NCBI RefSeq assembly: GCF_963169125.1
Contig: NC_084798.1
Location: 194,799,481 to 194,863,480 of the forward strand
DNA length: 64,000 nucleotides
DNA from: Humulus lupulus
Taxonomy: Eukaryota; Streptophyta; Magnoliopsida; Rosales; Cannabaceae
Direction of reading: 5' to 3'
Position numbers and translations under genes: made by a program. Numbering within the stretch: the first letter of the stretch is position 1; every line of letters starts with the position of its first letter. The notes beneath the pieces were generated by a model. It saw only the letters and a list, made by a program, of their open reading frames with translations. It did no database searches and had not been told where the DNA came from. Below are positions 11,190 through 23,138 of the stretch, in pieces.

Positions 11190-12458
11190 TGTTGACTATC
11201 TTTTTAGCCAACGACGTGAGGACGTCAAATACGACAAACCTTCAAGAGAATGTAAACGACAACAGACGGTATAAACAAGAAAAGTAAATAACACAGGAGA
11301 TTTTTATAGTGGTTCAGCCCCAATTGTCGGTAATAGCCTAATCCACTTAGAGTTGTGATTTATAGATCCGTACTCAAGATCAGATGGACTGAGCCAACTA
11401 AGTTTCTTCAGTACAGATTGTGAAAATACAAGAATTCTCTCTAATTTCAACACTTTCTCTCTCTAGAATAGACGGACCCAATTTTCTCTCTCTCTAGAAA
11501 GAAGAAGCAGAAGAAGCCCTTCTCTCATCCCATAAGCTCTCTATTTATAGGCCTGGGATCCTCAACTGATATCCCCTTATGATAGGGATATTTTATTATA
11601 TTTATTACATTTAAACATTCAAAATTCGAAATGTAACAAACCCCCCATTTGTGGGAAGAATGAGAGATTCCCGCGTATGTTGTTGAAGCTGACTCTGGGA
11701 ATCTTGACTTAGTCTCCTCTAGCTAGTTGATCCACCTCCTAATGACCAGCCATGCAAGTGTTGGTCGGACGTGCATGGTGGTAGGACATGCATGGTGGTA
11801 GGACATATTTTTGTGGGTTGAACGTGCATGGTGGTAGGACATGCACTTCTCTCCTCTAACATGGCACTCTCCTCTAGCATGCCATGTTCCTCCTTAAACC
11901 AATCTCCTTGGCTTCTCCTCGGACCAAGGTGGTCCAAGGCAACCTCCTTGGCACCTCACCTTGGACAACATTGGGGCAACCTCCTTGGCACCTCACCTTG
12001 GACAACATTGAGGCAACCTCATTGGTGCCTCACCTTGGACAACATTGAGGCAACCTCCTCCGTAACATCTCACCTTGGAAAAGGTCAAGGCATTCTCCTT
12101 TAGCATCTCCCATTCATGTCCGATCGAACATTGTATAGGCTCTCCTTATCAAAATCTAAGTCTCCTTCCTCTTGCATGAGACTCCTCCTCCTTAGCTACT
12201 TACCTTGGACACGTTCGAGCCAACACTTAGGAAACCTTGGGAGGCTTGCCTCCTACACATCCTTGGGGTCTCTTAGGACCAAATCCTCCTTGGGGTCTCC
12301 TAATACCACTTTCTCCTTGGGGTCTCCTAAGACCACTCCCTTGGGGTCTCCTAGGACCACATCCTCCTTGGGGTCTCCTAGGACCACTCCCCTTAGCTCT
12401 CCTAGAATGCATTCTCCTTAGCCTCCTAGGATGCATTCTCCAATTTTTGGGTATAACA
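11190..12458 (-). repeat. 5' LTR of the gag-only Tat element
   Basis: 1269 bp, the same length as the 3' LTR. The TATA box CTATAAATAG (minus strand) is at 11541-11550. Differences from the other LTR are scattered single substitutions. Confidence 0.92.
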
Positions 12459-12463
12459 GTGGG

Positions 12464-13830
12464 ATTGACATGAATGAGTTTTCAAAAAGATTTTCTAACA
12501 TTTTATACAACACCAAACTATATATATTTTAGAATTCCAACATATAGTGTGGTATGTGCGAAATGATTCTATAATTTGGTAGTTTGAATGAGCATTCCTA
12601 CTTAATACATCATAACTTATTAGCAAGCCCAAAATACCCCTAGTGGACACAAGGCTCCTAGAAGATTGAGACTTCTAAGGGTATAACTACGGGAGCTCAT
12701 GCATACCCTGTTGGGAATAGTACCCTTAAAGCAATTGTAGTTGACAAATGTTTTAAATGAATTAAATAATTGAATTGAATGATTATATATATAGCTATGT
12801 CCAATATTATATGATAATATTAAGTAAATATCATAAAATTCCAAAATTTATCTATGTGGTCTTAATCTCATATTTGTATGAGATGATCGAGATTAAGATA
12901 ATAAACATAAAGCAGTTCCCAGTAAATAACATTAAGGAATCTTTAGATTAATTACTACTAGTACGGTCCACTAGTATTATGAATACATGTGACCTAGATC
13001 CTGGTTACTAGTGTCATATGACAGTTTAGTTGAGGCACTTTACATGCTGAGAGTATGTAGAACTGAATCAGATGTGATTTGTTAATACTTGTTTAAACAC
13101 CGTTTCATAGTATTAATTAAACACAATAAATGATGATCATATACACGATGATCTTAATCATGAGGTTATTATGAACTCCTATATATGTCATCTGATGCCT
13201 TGATTCATGAGTTAAGGTTTGTCAGAATGATCAGGCTAAGAACAATTGTTTTAGGGACTCAATGAGGTATATGGTTGGGGACGTAGTTTAACAGATATGG
13301 AATCTATATCTTCTTATAGATTGAATAATGGTTCATAATTGTTAATGAATTAAATTAGGTATTATATATTTAATAAAAGAAAATTTTATATAAAAAGGTC
13401 ATTAATCATATATATTTTTTCTTTCAAAACTAATGCACAAATTATTTTATAAATTAAAAATATAAGCATTTTAAAAAAAATTACAAACAACAACTTAACT
13501 TATAGTAAAAAAAAATCACAACAGTTTAGTAAGAGCTTTCGTCCCCTTCATGTTTTAACCCCAAAGTACACAATTTTCATATTAAAAAATTTCAGCAATC
13601 TTCTCCACTATTCCTCTCCACCTGTGCGCGACTCCTTCTTAGGCGACGGTGCGACTCCAGTGCGACTCCAGGCCAACCAACGTGCCTCCATTTATTCGAA
13701 ATTTTTGAGCTCCTTCTAAACAAAACCTTTGAGCTCCTTCTAAACAAAACCCACTGTTATTTTAGGTGCTGAGAAAAATAGCATTTTATCTTTCCTTATT
13801 TCTAATCTTCTTCCTTAAGTCTAATGATTT
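12464..13830. other. Spacer with a possible old LTR fragment
   Basis: No gene is supported. From 12709 (TGTTGGGAATAGTACCC) to about 13340 the sequence reads like the start of an old plant LTR, but I found no matching end or target-site duplication. A 21-bp direct repeat, GAGCTCCTTCTAAACAAAAC plus one base, occurs twice at about 13708-13752. The stretch just before the next element (about 13560-13830) is less AT-rich and could be transcribed host DNA; this is weak. Confidence 0.35.
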
Positions 13831-13835
13831 GTAAG

Positions 13836-14268
13836 TGTTGATGCAACAAATCTGTCTTTCTATAATTGGAGGTATTGGCCGACAACAACTGGTTTTCTGA
13901 TCTTGTTCCGATGATGATGATGAATGCTTTTGCAGTTATTGATCCGTCGGGGGTACCTGCAAGAAAGACACTCCAATGCCTAAGTCAGAAATTTTTCCGA
14001 TCCTCCTGTTTGAATTAGAATCTAATATTTATAGAACAGAAATGTGAAGTGGTTAGTTGGTTCAACTGAACCCTTGATTGGCGGGGGAAAAATAACTGAA
14101 TTTCCCCCCAAGATGTGATGATTTTAAATTAAATACGCGGAGGTCAGAGGCGCAGACCGCCTCTGACCCGTAGCTTCTGTCTTCGGGGCTTCTGTAGATC
14201 AAAATGATTCGTTTTGATCATATCACAAATGAGAAAAGGACTTTGGGCCGAATATCTTGGGCCCAACA
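13836..14268 (-). repeat. 3' LTR of the decayed Tat element
   Basis: 433 bp, TGTTGATGCAAC to GGGCCCAACA. It holds a TATA-like TATAAATA on the minus strand (14026-14033) and an 11-bp perfect hairpin stem, GGTCAGAGGCG (14142-14152) with CGCCTCTGACC (14158-14168), around a 5-nt loop. Confidence 0.93.
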
Positions 14269-14286
14269 GATGCCCCCCGGCCCAAG
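14269..14286 (-). promoter_or_regulatory. Polypurine tract of the decayed Tat element
   Basis: The sense strand reads GGGCCGGGGGGCATC immediately before the 3' LTR, the expected primer for plus-strand DNA synthesis. Confidence 0.65.
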
Positions 14287-14631
14287 CTTCGAACGGATGA
14301 GGCATGCTTATTCTCTCGAACCTTGGGCCAACTCTTCAATGCCAAGGATTTCGCCTAAAGCATTCATTCCCCGTAGAGCGAGGTGGTCTGCACGTACAGG
14401 ATCGCATACACTCTTGACACTTCCCACTCAGAATTTAATGCAACACATGATTACCGAGTGAATCACTTGATTAACGAATTTCATTTCCCATTTAATTGGT
14501 TTAATTCAAATAATTCATATTTCAAACTTCTCAAACTTTACTCTAGCTTTTCAGAGAAGAACTCAGAGGGAAGAAACCCTAAGGTTAATCACCCTTCTAT
14601 TCTCACAGCAAACATCTCAATCTTCTCAATC

Positions 14632-17600
14632 ATGTCTCCACGTTCTTCTCCCGAACCTATGGATCGCGATGGATACAAGATTGCGTACGAACGCATATGC
14701 AAGTCGTTCGACATTCCAGATAACGTCACGGTCTGGATGCTTTCGGATGTTGAACTACGAGAATGGCGATTCAAGGATGTCGTCAATTCCAGTGAGATTG
14801 TTATGAGTCTGAGACATATTGAGTGGCATCGTTTCCCTCTCCCTGCTCTGTGGGTGCAAATAATTTCAAACTCTGGAGCTCACATTTCTTAATTTCTTCC
14901 GAACACTATACAATCCATAGTTGGCGCTCAGATGATAGGAACTCTTAGGAATGTCGACATTCAATAGGATGACATCTACGCATGCTTTACTAAGTCGACT
15001 AACAAGGAAATAAAGGGTAAACCCTGGAAGACTTTCTATCTTTCACCCAAAAAGGACTGAACGATCTTTACTGATTTTGACAGCTCCCACAGAAATTGGG
15101 ATAAATACTTCTTCACAATTGGAGAAGCGTGGTATCCTGAATTTCTGCCTCAGGAAAATTTTCCTTTGGCCATGGTGTTCATAAAAGGTGAGTCATGTTT
15201 TTATTTTGTTCTTTTTTGCTTCAGAGGTGTGATGAACCCCTACTGTATGCAAATTATGACCCGACTCTACTTCATGGATCGAACCGATCTTGGCGTCATG
15301 CGGGTCAAGTCGCAGAAGGGCGACATGTCCTTGGGTAAAATTACAGCTACATGCGCGAGGCAACTGGGAGCATTTTTGAAGAAATCTCCCCTGCTTCTTC
15401 AACTTTGTCGCTATCGAAGACTGAGTATGAAAAGGCGTGCTCTGAGACCTTTGCTGCGTGTGCCAAGCGCCAAGGGATCCCTGAAAAAAAAAAGGCTCTG
15501 GTTCAACTCCTGCTGCAGAATCGCCTCCTGATAAGTCTGCTTTGGCACGCAGGTCTTCTCGTATACATGGGCGATCCTCTACGCCTTCTGACGCTCTGCA
15601 GATCGAACCACTCCAATAGGTGCCTCTGCCAAAGGATGCCTTAGGGAAGAGGAAGGCGCGAGGGGAGTCCTCTGATGAAGACTCGGACAATGGGAAATGT
15701 ATTTCGTCCAAGATTCAGATCCTAAGGAGGCCTGCTTCTGTCGCTAGAGGTTCTCCTCTAGCGATCCCCAGGCTTACTCCAGGGAAGTTACCAACCGGGC
15801 AAGCTCTGTCATTGTGCAAGAAGCCTCGAGGGTCTGCCCCCGTTGGCTCTTTACCTACATCATCTTCTTCTTCGCCTGCACTTGGATCCTCCTTGGAGGC
15901 AGGTCCACAAGGAGTCACGCATGTTGCGGCTATATCTCCTACATTAGCCAACCCATCAAGGGCGGCGACTGTAGATGGTGTGCAAGGAGATCCACTAGTT
16001 GAGGCAAGATCTCCTAGCGCCTGTGTAAAGTCGTCATAGGCGTTACCCTCTGCCTCTGCTTTGGCTAGGGGCTCTGACGTTGGCCATAGGCATTGATCAG
16101 AGGGGAGACAGCATACTTTTGCCTCCCGTAAGAACCGTCTTTTGGAGGATGCTTTCGGAGGTGGTTTTGAATCCATGAACAGTCCTTCTCAGCCAGTTGA
16201 CACAGGCCTGACCGTCACTTCTGAGACTCTCTCCATATGTCAAAAATTGGGGACTACCGAAGTCGTAGGTGATCATAATTTAAGTGTTGATGTTCACGCA
16301 ACATCAACTGTGGCTTCTGATTCTCACCCAGGAGAGGTCATCATCGTATCCCCGAAGGGTACAAGTAATTTTGAGTCTCCTAGTGCTTTTCTAGAGCAAC
16401 TAACGTCCTCTGCAGTGCAGACGCCAGTGTATCTGCTGAGTGACTTGGGCGAAGACGTTGGAGATGGGTTACTTGTACGCCCTATCATGCCATATCTCTC
16501 TGGAGTGGGAATAATCAAATTAACATCTGATAGTGTTATGGTGTCAACGCTAGCAGAAGGTGGGGAGCCGGTTGCCCCCGTTGCTTCTGTTGCTACGTTA
16601 GCAGGGAGAGAAGCAAACGACAGAGCGGAATATGTACCTTCTGTGTCTACAGAGGTGATGGAGGAGATGCTGCGCATAAGTAGACCTCATCTTCCTGCAG
16701 AAGCTATCGGGTCACTAAGTGGGCAAGGGGACTTGCTGCAACAAGTATTGGACCATATATGGATGGTAAGTTGGTTGAAAACTAGCATGGTTTTTAGTTG
16801 TGGAAGGGAGTGAGTATTGTGTGATACGTATCTTGTGTGATTGGTGATAAGTGTATTTAATGTTTTGTAGAGCTACGTATGTGCTTGAGTATGTCGCGGC
16901 TATGCAGAACAGCTCAAAGCTGGCGGAGCAGGTGGTCACGCTGGAAGAGGAGCGGGCAACCAAAATGTGCTTGTGGAGGCCATCAAGAAGTTATAAATGC
17001 AGCTGGCAGAGGTGAAAGAGAAGTTTTCCGCCACAGAGGAGAAGCTAGTAAGTTCTGTTGGACTCGAGGTGGAACGGGACAAACTGAAAGCTGACCTGTT
17101 GGCGATGACCAATAAATGGATGGAGAAGAGCCAAGTCTGCATTCATCACGAAGCCCGAATGGAGAAGCTCGACAGCATGATAAATGACTTGCAGGAGGAT
17201 GTAGTGTCGTTGCAGACAGATAAAGAGATTTTGGAGATAGAAAAGAAAGAGCTACAACGGAAGTCGGAGATGCTGGAAATGGGCGTTGCAGACGCACGGA
17301 AGCAGAAGCTGGAGGTGGAACTCCTGTTAGAGAAGAGGTTGAAGGAAAAAGATGAGGTTGTCATAAAAATTGATAGACAATTAAAGGAAATGGCTGAGGT
17401 ATGTGTTCTTTCTGTATTCATTGGTGTATTGGCAATATGGTGGATTAATATGTTGCATGTGTTGATGAAATGATGGATTTACTTTGCAAAAGGCAGAAGA
17501 GGCGGCAGTGGAAGCCACGAGGCAACGCATCTAAGATCGTGAGATCACTGAACGGAAGTTTGTGAGGATGGCTGAGGTGGACATTGCGAAATACTTGGAT

Positions 17601-17918
17601 CTGGCACTGCGTAATAAGAAGCAGACCCCAGAGGAGAAATGGGCTAAACTCGAGATGTACTGTAAAAGCATCGACGTGAAAGTGGGAGATTATAACGTTG
17701 GTAAGTATCTGAATGAACTCGAGGATCTGCAGATCATCTACCCAGCACATCATCTTAAAAAACTGAAGCTAAAAGGTGATGCTTTGGGGTCGATTTACAA
17801 TGTCAGTGGGGAACCAGTGGAAGAAGGTGATGTGGCTGAGACTTCTGAACAGACGGTGACAGAACCTGCTCCAGTTGCAAAGGTCAAACCAGCTGGCGAA
17901 AGAGGTGCCATAGAATGA
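14632..17918 (+). pseudogene. Antisense extra gene of the Tat element (transposase_28-like plus coiled coil)
   Basis: It lies between integrase and the 3' LTR on the opposite strand to gag-pol. The likely start is 14632 (MSPRSSPEP). Early on it has REWRFKD, then RFPLPALWVQIISNSG, and further on, in another frame, TFYLSPKK. These phrases match the 'putative gypsy type transposon' domain (Pfam Transposase_28) that plant Tat elements carry in antisense. After a long low-complexity acidic/Ser-rich middle (about 15620-16760) comes a long heptad-like coiled coil (about 16997-17398, rich in Glu, Lys and Leu). The C-terminal segment is at 17562-17918. Candidate introns with consensus ends lie at 16766-16870 (GTAAGT to TTGTAG) and 17399-17492 (GTATGT to GCAAAAG). 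Several stops near 14890-15060 and frame changes show it is dead here. The family's function is unknown. Confidence 0.7.
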
Positions 17919-19898
17919 ACGACACGCTCTTTTTTTTTTTGTTGATGCTTGTATGTGCATTCTTTGGTCTTTTTTAGCCATGAATGTTTGGACGATTGTA
18001 AATTTAATTGTGAAAATTATCAATACAACTTGTGTTTTGTTAATGTTGGCTTGTTAGTGGATGTGTTCTTCTCTGTACAGTATTTAATTTAAGATATTGC
18101 AACAAGTGAGAGTCAGATGGTGTATTCGGATAAGAGTCTTCATAGACCCTTTAGGCCATTGCGTGTGAGATACAGTAAAAGACTGTACAGATGGTGGGAG
18201 AGAATGCCCAGTTAAGTGTTGTGTGAGTGATTTAGCTTAGTGTTGTGGTGATTGGTTGGTGCTGATGATATTGCTGTTGCAGGTGAACATCGTGAGTGGA
18301 TAAAGGTGCCTTTTTTTAGGCGGACTTTCGATAACCCACAGTGGTTATACTCAACTTGGGCGTTGGAGGAATTAATAAGAAGTGGTATTCTGTATTATAT
18401 ATCATGTGAGCGTTATGGATTAGGCCATCCGAAGCTAGAGAGTGCGATGGCAGAGGTCGTATTGAATGGGATTAGATATTCCCAAGAGAACACTTGTATA
18501 TAGTAGATAAAGCAATATGTTCTATATAATTGGAATCGTTATTAATGTAACATATTTTATAAATAACATCTTCTGATTAATTGCTATTTTTGATTATCTG
18601 CGAGCTTCTGATTGCATGATCTACAAAGTTTACATCGTTTTCGTGCGTTTATCGTTAAGAGAGTCGAGTGCATAGGTAGGCCCGTGTTTAACATCTGTCG
18701 AACCGGATCATAGTACTGAGAGTTTTGTACTTTGTAAAGCCCACCTTATTTTTTTGCGTTAAACTTACTTGCGTTTAGATAAACGTGTTGGTATCTCATT
18801 GGAACGGAATCGGCCCCTCGGGTGTATGAAAAAGCATGGTTGATGCTCTACCATTTGCTAGAGGGGGCGATGAGGTTTAGCTCGGGCGCAGAAGACAACA
18901 TGCGAGGTTGGGCATCGAGGCAGAGCTGAGAAAGGTTGAACCATGAAGCAGACGTCTTTCGAGTGCACCCATACTGAGGAGTATGTGTGAAGGCTTGCTT
19001 GGGTAGGCTCTTACTCCAACAGAGGCAACCGTTGTACAGGATGTGGGTGCGACTGCGGGAAAAGTTCTTCCCAACCTTGGATTGCTAAACCAGTTAGTGT
19101 ATACTGGAGTCGAACCCAAGCTGTGGCAGCTGATGGTTCTGCTGCAGCAGTCAGGGCAGATTAAGCTACAGGGGGAGCCCTTCTTATCATGGTAAGAGGA
19201 CAGGGTAGTTGATGTAGTGTACCTTGAGTGGACAGCCAAATCCACATAGTCAGGTCAGATTAGACAGTGAAATGGCTGGCCTTAGCTCCCCGCAAGCTTA
19301 GTCAAGTCAGATTAGAATGCTTTCGGGCAAAATATCGAGTGTAATGGCAGAGGCAACAGGACTGTGTATGCAGATTGCGTGTAGTGGCCTTGCTGCCGCG
19401 ATCCACTGAGGTTCAGCCCTTTGCCGGTCGGGTTTGTGTGTGAAGCGAGATGTTGTATCTTGCCATGCACTATTTTTCGTATGCTGGTAAACATTCTCTT
19501 TGTTCTAAGGAAACCCTTAGGTGTGGAGAATGGCTGTATTGGGATTAAATGTTTATGTTGTATTGTGGCAGGATGTTTAAACAGATGGTAAATTGATAAC
19601 CACAAGTGTTCAGATAGTCACTTATTTATAGTAAGAGTGGTAGGTGGTTTTAAGTGCACGTGAATAATGTTGCTTCTATTATGGGTAGGTAAGGATATAT
19701 TAAACTATATGTTTGCTAGTATCTTTTGGTGTGGAGCGAGTAAACTGATAGTTGTCACATGATTGTCATCGTTATGTTGTTATTGTAAGGAATCCTTATG
19801 CAAAATCGTGTCAGCAAAAACTGAGCATGTAAAATATACTAAAAATAATGTGAAAAAGGAAAGTTGTTGTATTACTTTTGAATTACACAGTACAACTA
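17919..19898. other. Untranslated 3' region of the Tat element
   Basis: About 2 kb between the antisense gene and the integrase end. I see no convincing protein on either strand. A short plus-strand frame at about 18285-18503 (WIKVPFFRRTFDNPQWLYS) might be a further exon of the antisense gene, but I recognise nothing in it. Confidence 0.45.
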
Positions 19899-21017
19899 TT
19901 AACAATAATATTGTTTCAAAGACATTGAATTCCAAGTACGAGGTACAATTTTCCCACTACGTACATTCTTAAGAGTATAAGACCCTCTGCCTAATACATC
20001 CATGATTTCAAAAGGCCCGTCCCAGTTTGGTTCTAGCTTCTTTGTGTTGCCAGTGACCTTGCGCAGAACCCAGTCGCCCTTCTGAAACGTACATGAGTGG
20101 ACTATTTTATTGTAGTAGCGTTTTGCAGCCTTTTGATAATTTTCTCTTCTTAATTGTGCTGTTGTTCACAACTCTTCCAGGAGGTCAAGGTTGTGTGTCA
20201 GCTAAATGTTGTTTGTGGTCTGATCAGAAGCGATCTCTATTCGAAGTGTAGGTAGACCCACCTCTGTCGGGATGATAGCTTCTGTTCCATATACCATGGC
20301 GTGGGGAGATTCGCCTGTAGAGGACCTTTTTGTTGCCCTATAGGTCCACAATACCTTTGGTAGCTCTTCTGCCCATGCTCCTTTTTTATCTTCCAAGTTT
20401 TTCTTGATGTTGGAAAAAATGAATTTGTTGGAAGCTTCTGCTTGGCCATTGCCTTGTGGGTAGGTGACAGAGGCAAAACTCAGTTTTATCTTGTATGTGC
20501 CACACAACTCTTGTACTTTGTCATTTTGGAACGGGGTTCCATTGTCAACGACTATCTCCCATGGTATCCCAAATTGACAGATGATTTGCTTCCACACGAA
20601 GTTCGTGGTGTCTATTTTGCTGACCGTGACATATGCTTCTGCCACAACCCACTTAGTGAAGTAATCGATGGCTACCAGAGCATACCATTTTCCTCTAGCA
20701 ACTTTAGGCAGTTCACCTACCACGTCCATACCCCACTTTGCAAAAGGCCAAGGTGCAATGGTTGAGTGTAAAGTTTGAGCGGGTTGATGGATGGTGGGTG
20801 CAAATCGCTGGCATTTGTCAAATTTTTTGGCATAGTCACGTGCTTCTGTCATCAAGTATGGCCAGTAGTACCCTGCTGTAAGTGCTTTGTGTGCCAAACT
20901 TCGACCCCCAGTGTGGTTTCCACATGCTCCCTCGTGTATCTCTTCCAACATTTTTTTAGCTTCTGATGGACGCAAACACCAAAGATAGGGGTCATCGAAG
21001 GATTTACGGTATAACAT
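19899..21017 (-). pseudogene. Integrase of the decayed Tat element
   Basis: The visible part begins at the zinc-binding domain. GNHTGGRSLAHK supplies histidines, but the expected CxxC pair reads FDKC, so the first Cys is replaced by Phe (TTT). The catalytic core keeps all three acidic residues: Asp in KWGMDVVGELP, Asp in VVDNGTPF and Glu in GNGQAEASNK. The frame is open to 20202, where a stop follows. The homologous C-terminal tail resumes after another stop near 20175 with a QKGDWVLRKV segment, then PNWDGPFEIMDVLGRGSY, and ends at 19899 with a Tyr-Tyr-Cys-like terminus typical of Tat integrases. No chromodomain is present, as expected for this lineage. Confidence 0.85.
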
Positions 21018-21244
21018 TCCACAGATTATGGAATAACATTGTGCTCAAAGGCGCAAAAGTTTAGCGTCTTTCGGATGAGCTGGCAGTTCAGACTTAGACA
21101 AATATCGAATGATTGGATCCATCCAGCACTCAGGCTCTGTGAGGTTGAGAAAACTTCCAAAACTTTGGGTGATTGGCTTATGTATATGGTGGATCGCTGA
21201 GAGCATTCCCCTGTAGAGGCTAATTTGTCGAGGGCATCAGCCTT

Positions 21245-21658
21245 CTAATTTTGTTCTCTTGGTACTTGTATGAGTTCAAACTGGTGGAAATGTGACTGTA
21301 AGTCAGTTACTTTTTGTAATAGGCTAGCCAGATGGGGTGCCTTGGTCTTAAAATTCCCGGCCACTTGTTCTATCATGAGCTTTGAATCCCCTCTGACGTT
21401 CAATCGTCTAATGCCTATGTCTCGTGCTAGCTCTAAGCCATAAATCAGAGCCTCATACTCAGCTTCGTTATTTGTTGCAGAATGTTCTAAACGAATGACT
21501 TCCTCTATTTTTAGCCCGGAGGGAGCTTCTAATATGACGCCGATACCAGCTCCTTGGGAATTGGATGCCCCGTCCGTATGCATTGTCCATACCCATTCAG
21601 CTTCTGATTCCAGCAGTTCAGGCAAGGTATCTGGGGTAAAGGATTGTATTTCGACCAA
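21245..21658 (-). pseudogene. Archaeal-type second RNase H (aRNH) of the Tat element
   Basis: Catalytic residues of a type-1 archaeal-like RNase H can be seen. TDGASNSQGAGIGV holds the first Asp, NNEAEYEALIYGLELA the Glu, and VRGDSKLMIEQV the second Asp. An added RNase H of this kind downstream of the RT-linked one is characteristic of plant Tat elements. The frame stops at 21245 just before KADALDKLAS, where an NQ-type codon would be expected, so TAG may derive from CAG. It follows the RT-RNase H segment after a frameshift near 21675. Confidence 0.8.
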
Positions 21659-21674
21659 GAAGTCAGCAAGTACT

Positions 21675-22797
21675 TGACCTTTTTTGCTTTTTGTGGAAAG
21701 AACCGTATATCATACATCCCGAGTTCAATTTCCCACTTGGATAATCTACCAGAGAGATTGGGTTTATTCAACACTTGCTTCATCGGATAATCCGTATATA
21801 CAATGATGGTGTGGCTTTCAAAATATTGTCGTAGCTTCTTCTTCGCTGTGGTGAGTGCGAGTGCCAATTTTTCCATCATGCTGTAGCGGGTTTCAGCGTC
21901 TAGTAGCATCTTATTGCAGGAGAACACTGGCCTCTGTCGACTAGCTTCTTCTCCAAAGAGCACAAAACTCACGGCAAAGTGTGAGACAGATAGGTACAAG
22001 AACAGATCTTCGTTGGTGACGAGAGAACTCAGTATAGGAGGAGAGCTCAGATAATCTTTCAACTCTTCTAGTGCTTTGTTTTGTTCTGTTCCCCATGTGG
22101 TGTTGGTAGACTTCTTTATGCATTGCAGGAAAGGCTGGCAACGATCGGACATGTGTGATATGAACCAGCTTAATGCTACAATTTTGCCTGTCAGAGCCTG
22201 GATGTCCTGGATGGTTCTGGGTTCTTTGACCTCTGAGAGTGATGCAATCTGGGTTGGGTTGGCCTCGATGCCTCTCTGGCTGACCATATATCCTAAAAAC
22301 TGTCCAGAGGACACCCCAAAAGCACACTTAGTAGGGTTCAGTTTCATTTTATAAGTGTCGAGGATGTCGAAGCATTCGGTTAAATCTTCCACATGTGAAG
22401 AGCTTTGTTGAGATTTGACGACCATGTCATCAATATATACCTCCATGTTTCTCCCAAACAATGAGGAAAACAGCTTGTGCATCAGCCTCTGGTACGTTGC
22501 TCCTGCATTCTTTAGCCCAAAGGGCATAACTTTGTAACAGTACAAACCACCTTATGATATGAAAGTTGTATGGGTCCGATCTTCTGATTTCATTGGGATC
22601 TGATTGTATCCAGAGTAGGCATTGAGGAAGCTCATTCTTTCAAAACCTATCGTGGCATCTATCATCTGATCAATCTTTGGTAGAGGGTAGCTATCCTTAG
22701 GACATGCTTTATTTAAGTTGGTGTAGTCTATGCACACTCTCTTTTTCCCCTTTTTCTTTAGGACCACTACAGGGTTGGCTAGCCAACTAGGATACAT
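21675..22797 (-). pseudogene. Reverse transcriptase and linked RNase H of the Tat element
   Basis: The RT begins around 22797 with WLANPVVVLKKKGKKRVCID and keeps NAYSGYNQI and the catalytic YIDD box (22421-22440, YIDDMVVKS). A TAA stop at 22552-22554 splits it just before LYCYKVMPFGLKNAGATYQ; the codon is plausibly a mutated CAA. The RNase H linked to the RT follows (DLFLYLSVSHFAVSFVL, then TIIVYTDYPMKQVL). It lacks an Asp at the usual first catalytic position, as is common where a second RNase H has taken over. Reading breaks near 21675 in a run of A residues. Confidence 0.85.
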
Positions 22798-23138
22798 GCA
22801 TTCTTTGATTGCTCCTGTGCTCAGAAGCCGTTGTACCTCTTCCTGGATGACCTGGTTGATTTCAGGAGCGAACCTCCTCTACCTCTGCTTGATGGGTGGG
22901 AAGCTATTTGATATATTGAGGTTGTGACTCATGACGGAGGAGTTTATTCCGGGTATGTCGTGTGGAGACCAGGCGAAGGTTCCAACTCTGGTTTTGAGAA
23001 AGTGGACTAGGGTCTGCTTTTCTTTTTTAGGAAGTTTGGTACTTACCAACACTATTTTAGATGGGTCAGCGTCATCTAGACAGATTTCCTCTAGATCATC
23101 GAGGGTGGTCTGGGGTTTTTCTTGATCTTCCTCTAGAT

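Larger units (their letters stand above)
4641..12458 (-). mobile_element. Non-autonomous Tat-lineage retrotransposon, gag only
   Basis: A complete 7.8 kb element on the minus strand with two 1269-bp LTRs and a perfect 5-bp target-site duplication GTGGG (4636-4640 and 12459-12463). The internal part has a primer-binding site, a frameshifted gag and a polypurine tract, but no protease, reverse transcriptase, RNase H or integrase reading frame in any frame. It therefore fits the terminal-repeat-plus-gag class of non-autonomous elements, which need a partner for reverse transcription and integration. By hand I count about 19 differences between the LTRs (about 1.5%), so the insertion is recent, of the order of 0.5-1 million years at usual plant rates. 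The CHHC gag knuckle places it in the Ty3 Tat group. Confidence 0.9.

Noticed and set aside
9111..11287. Plus-strand ORFs opposite gag
   Set aside because: They are antisense shadows of the gag coding sequence, with no domain or conservation of their own.
15188..15224. GTGAGT to TTCAG intron in the antisense Tat gene
   Set aside because: It would be 37 nt long, too short for a plant intron.
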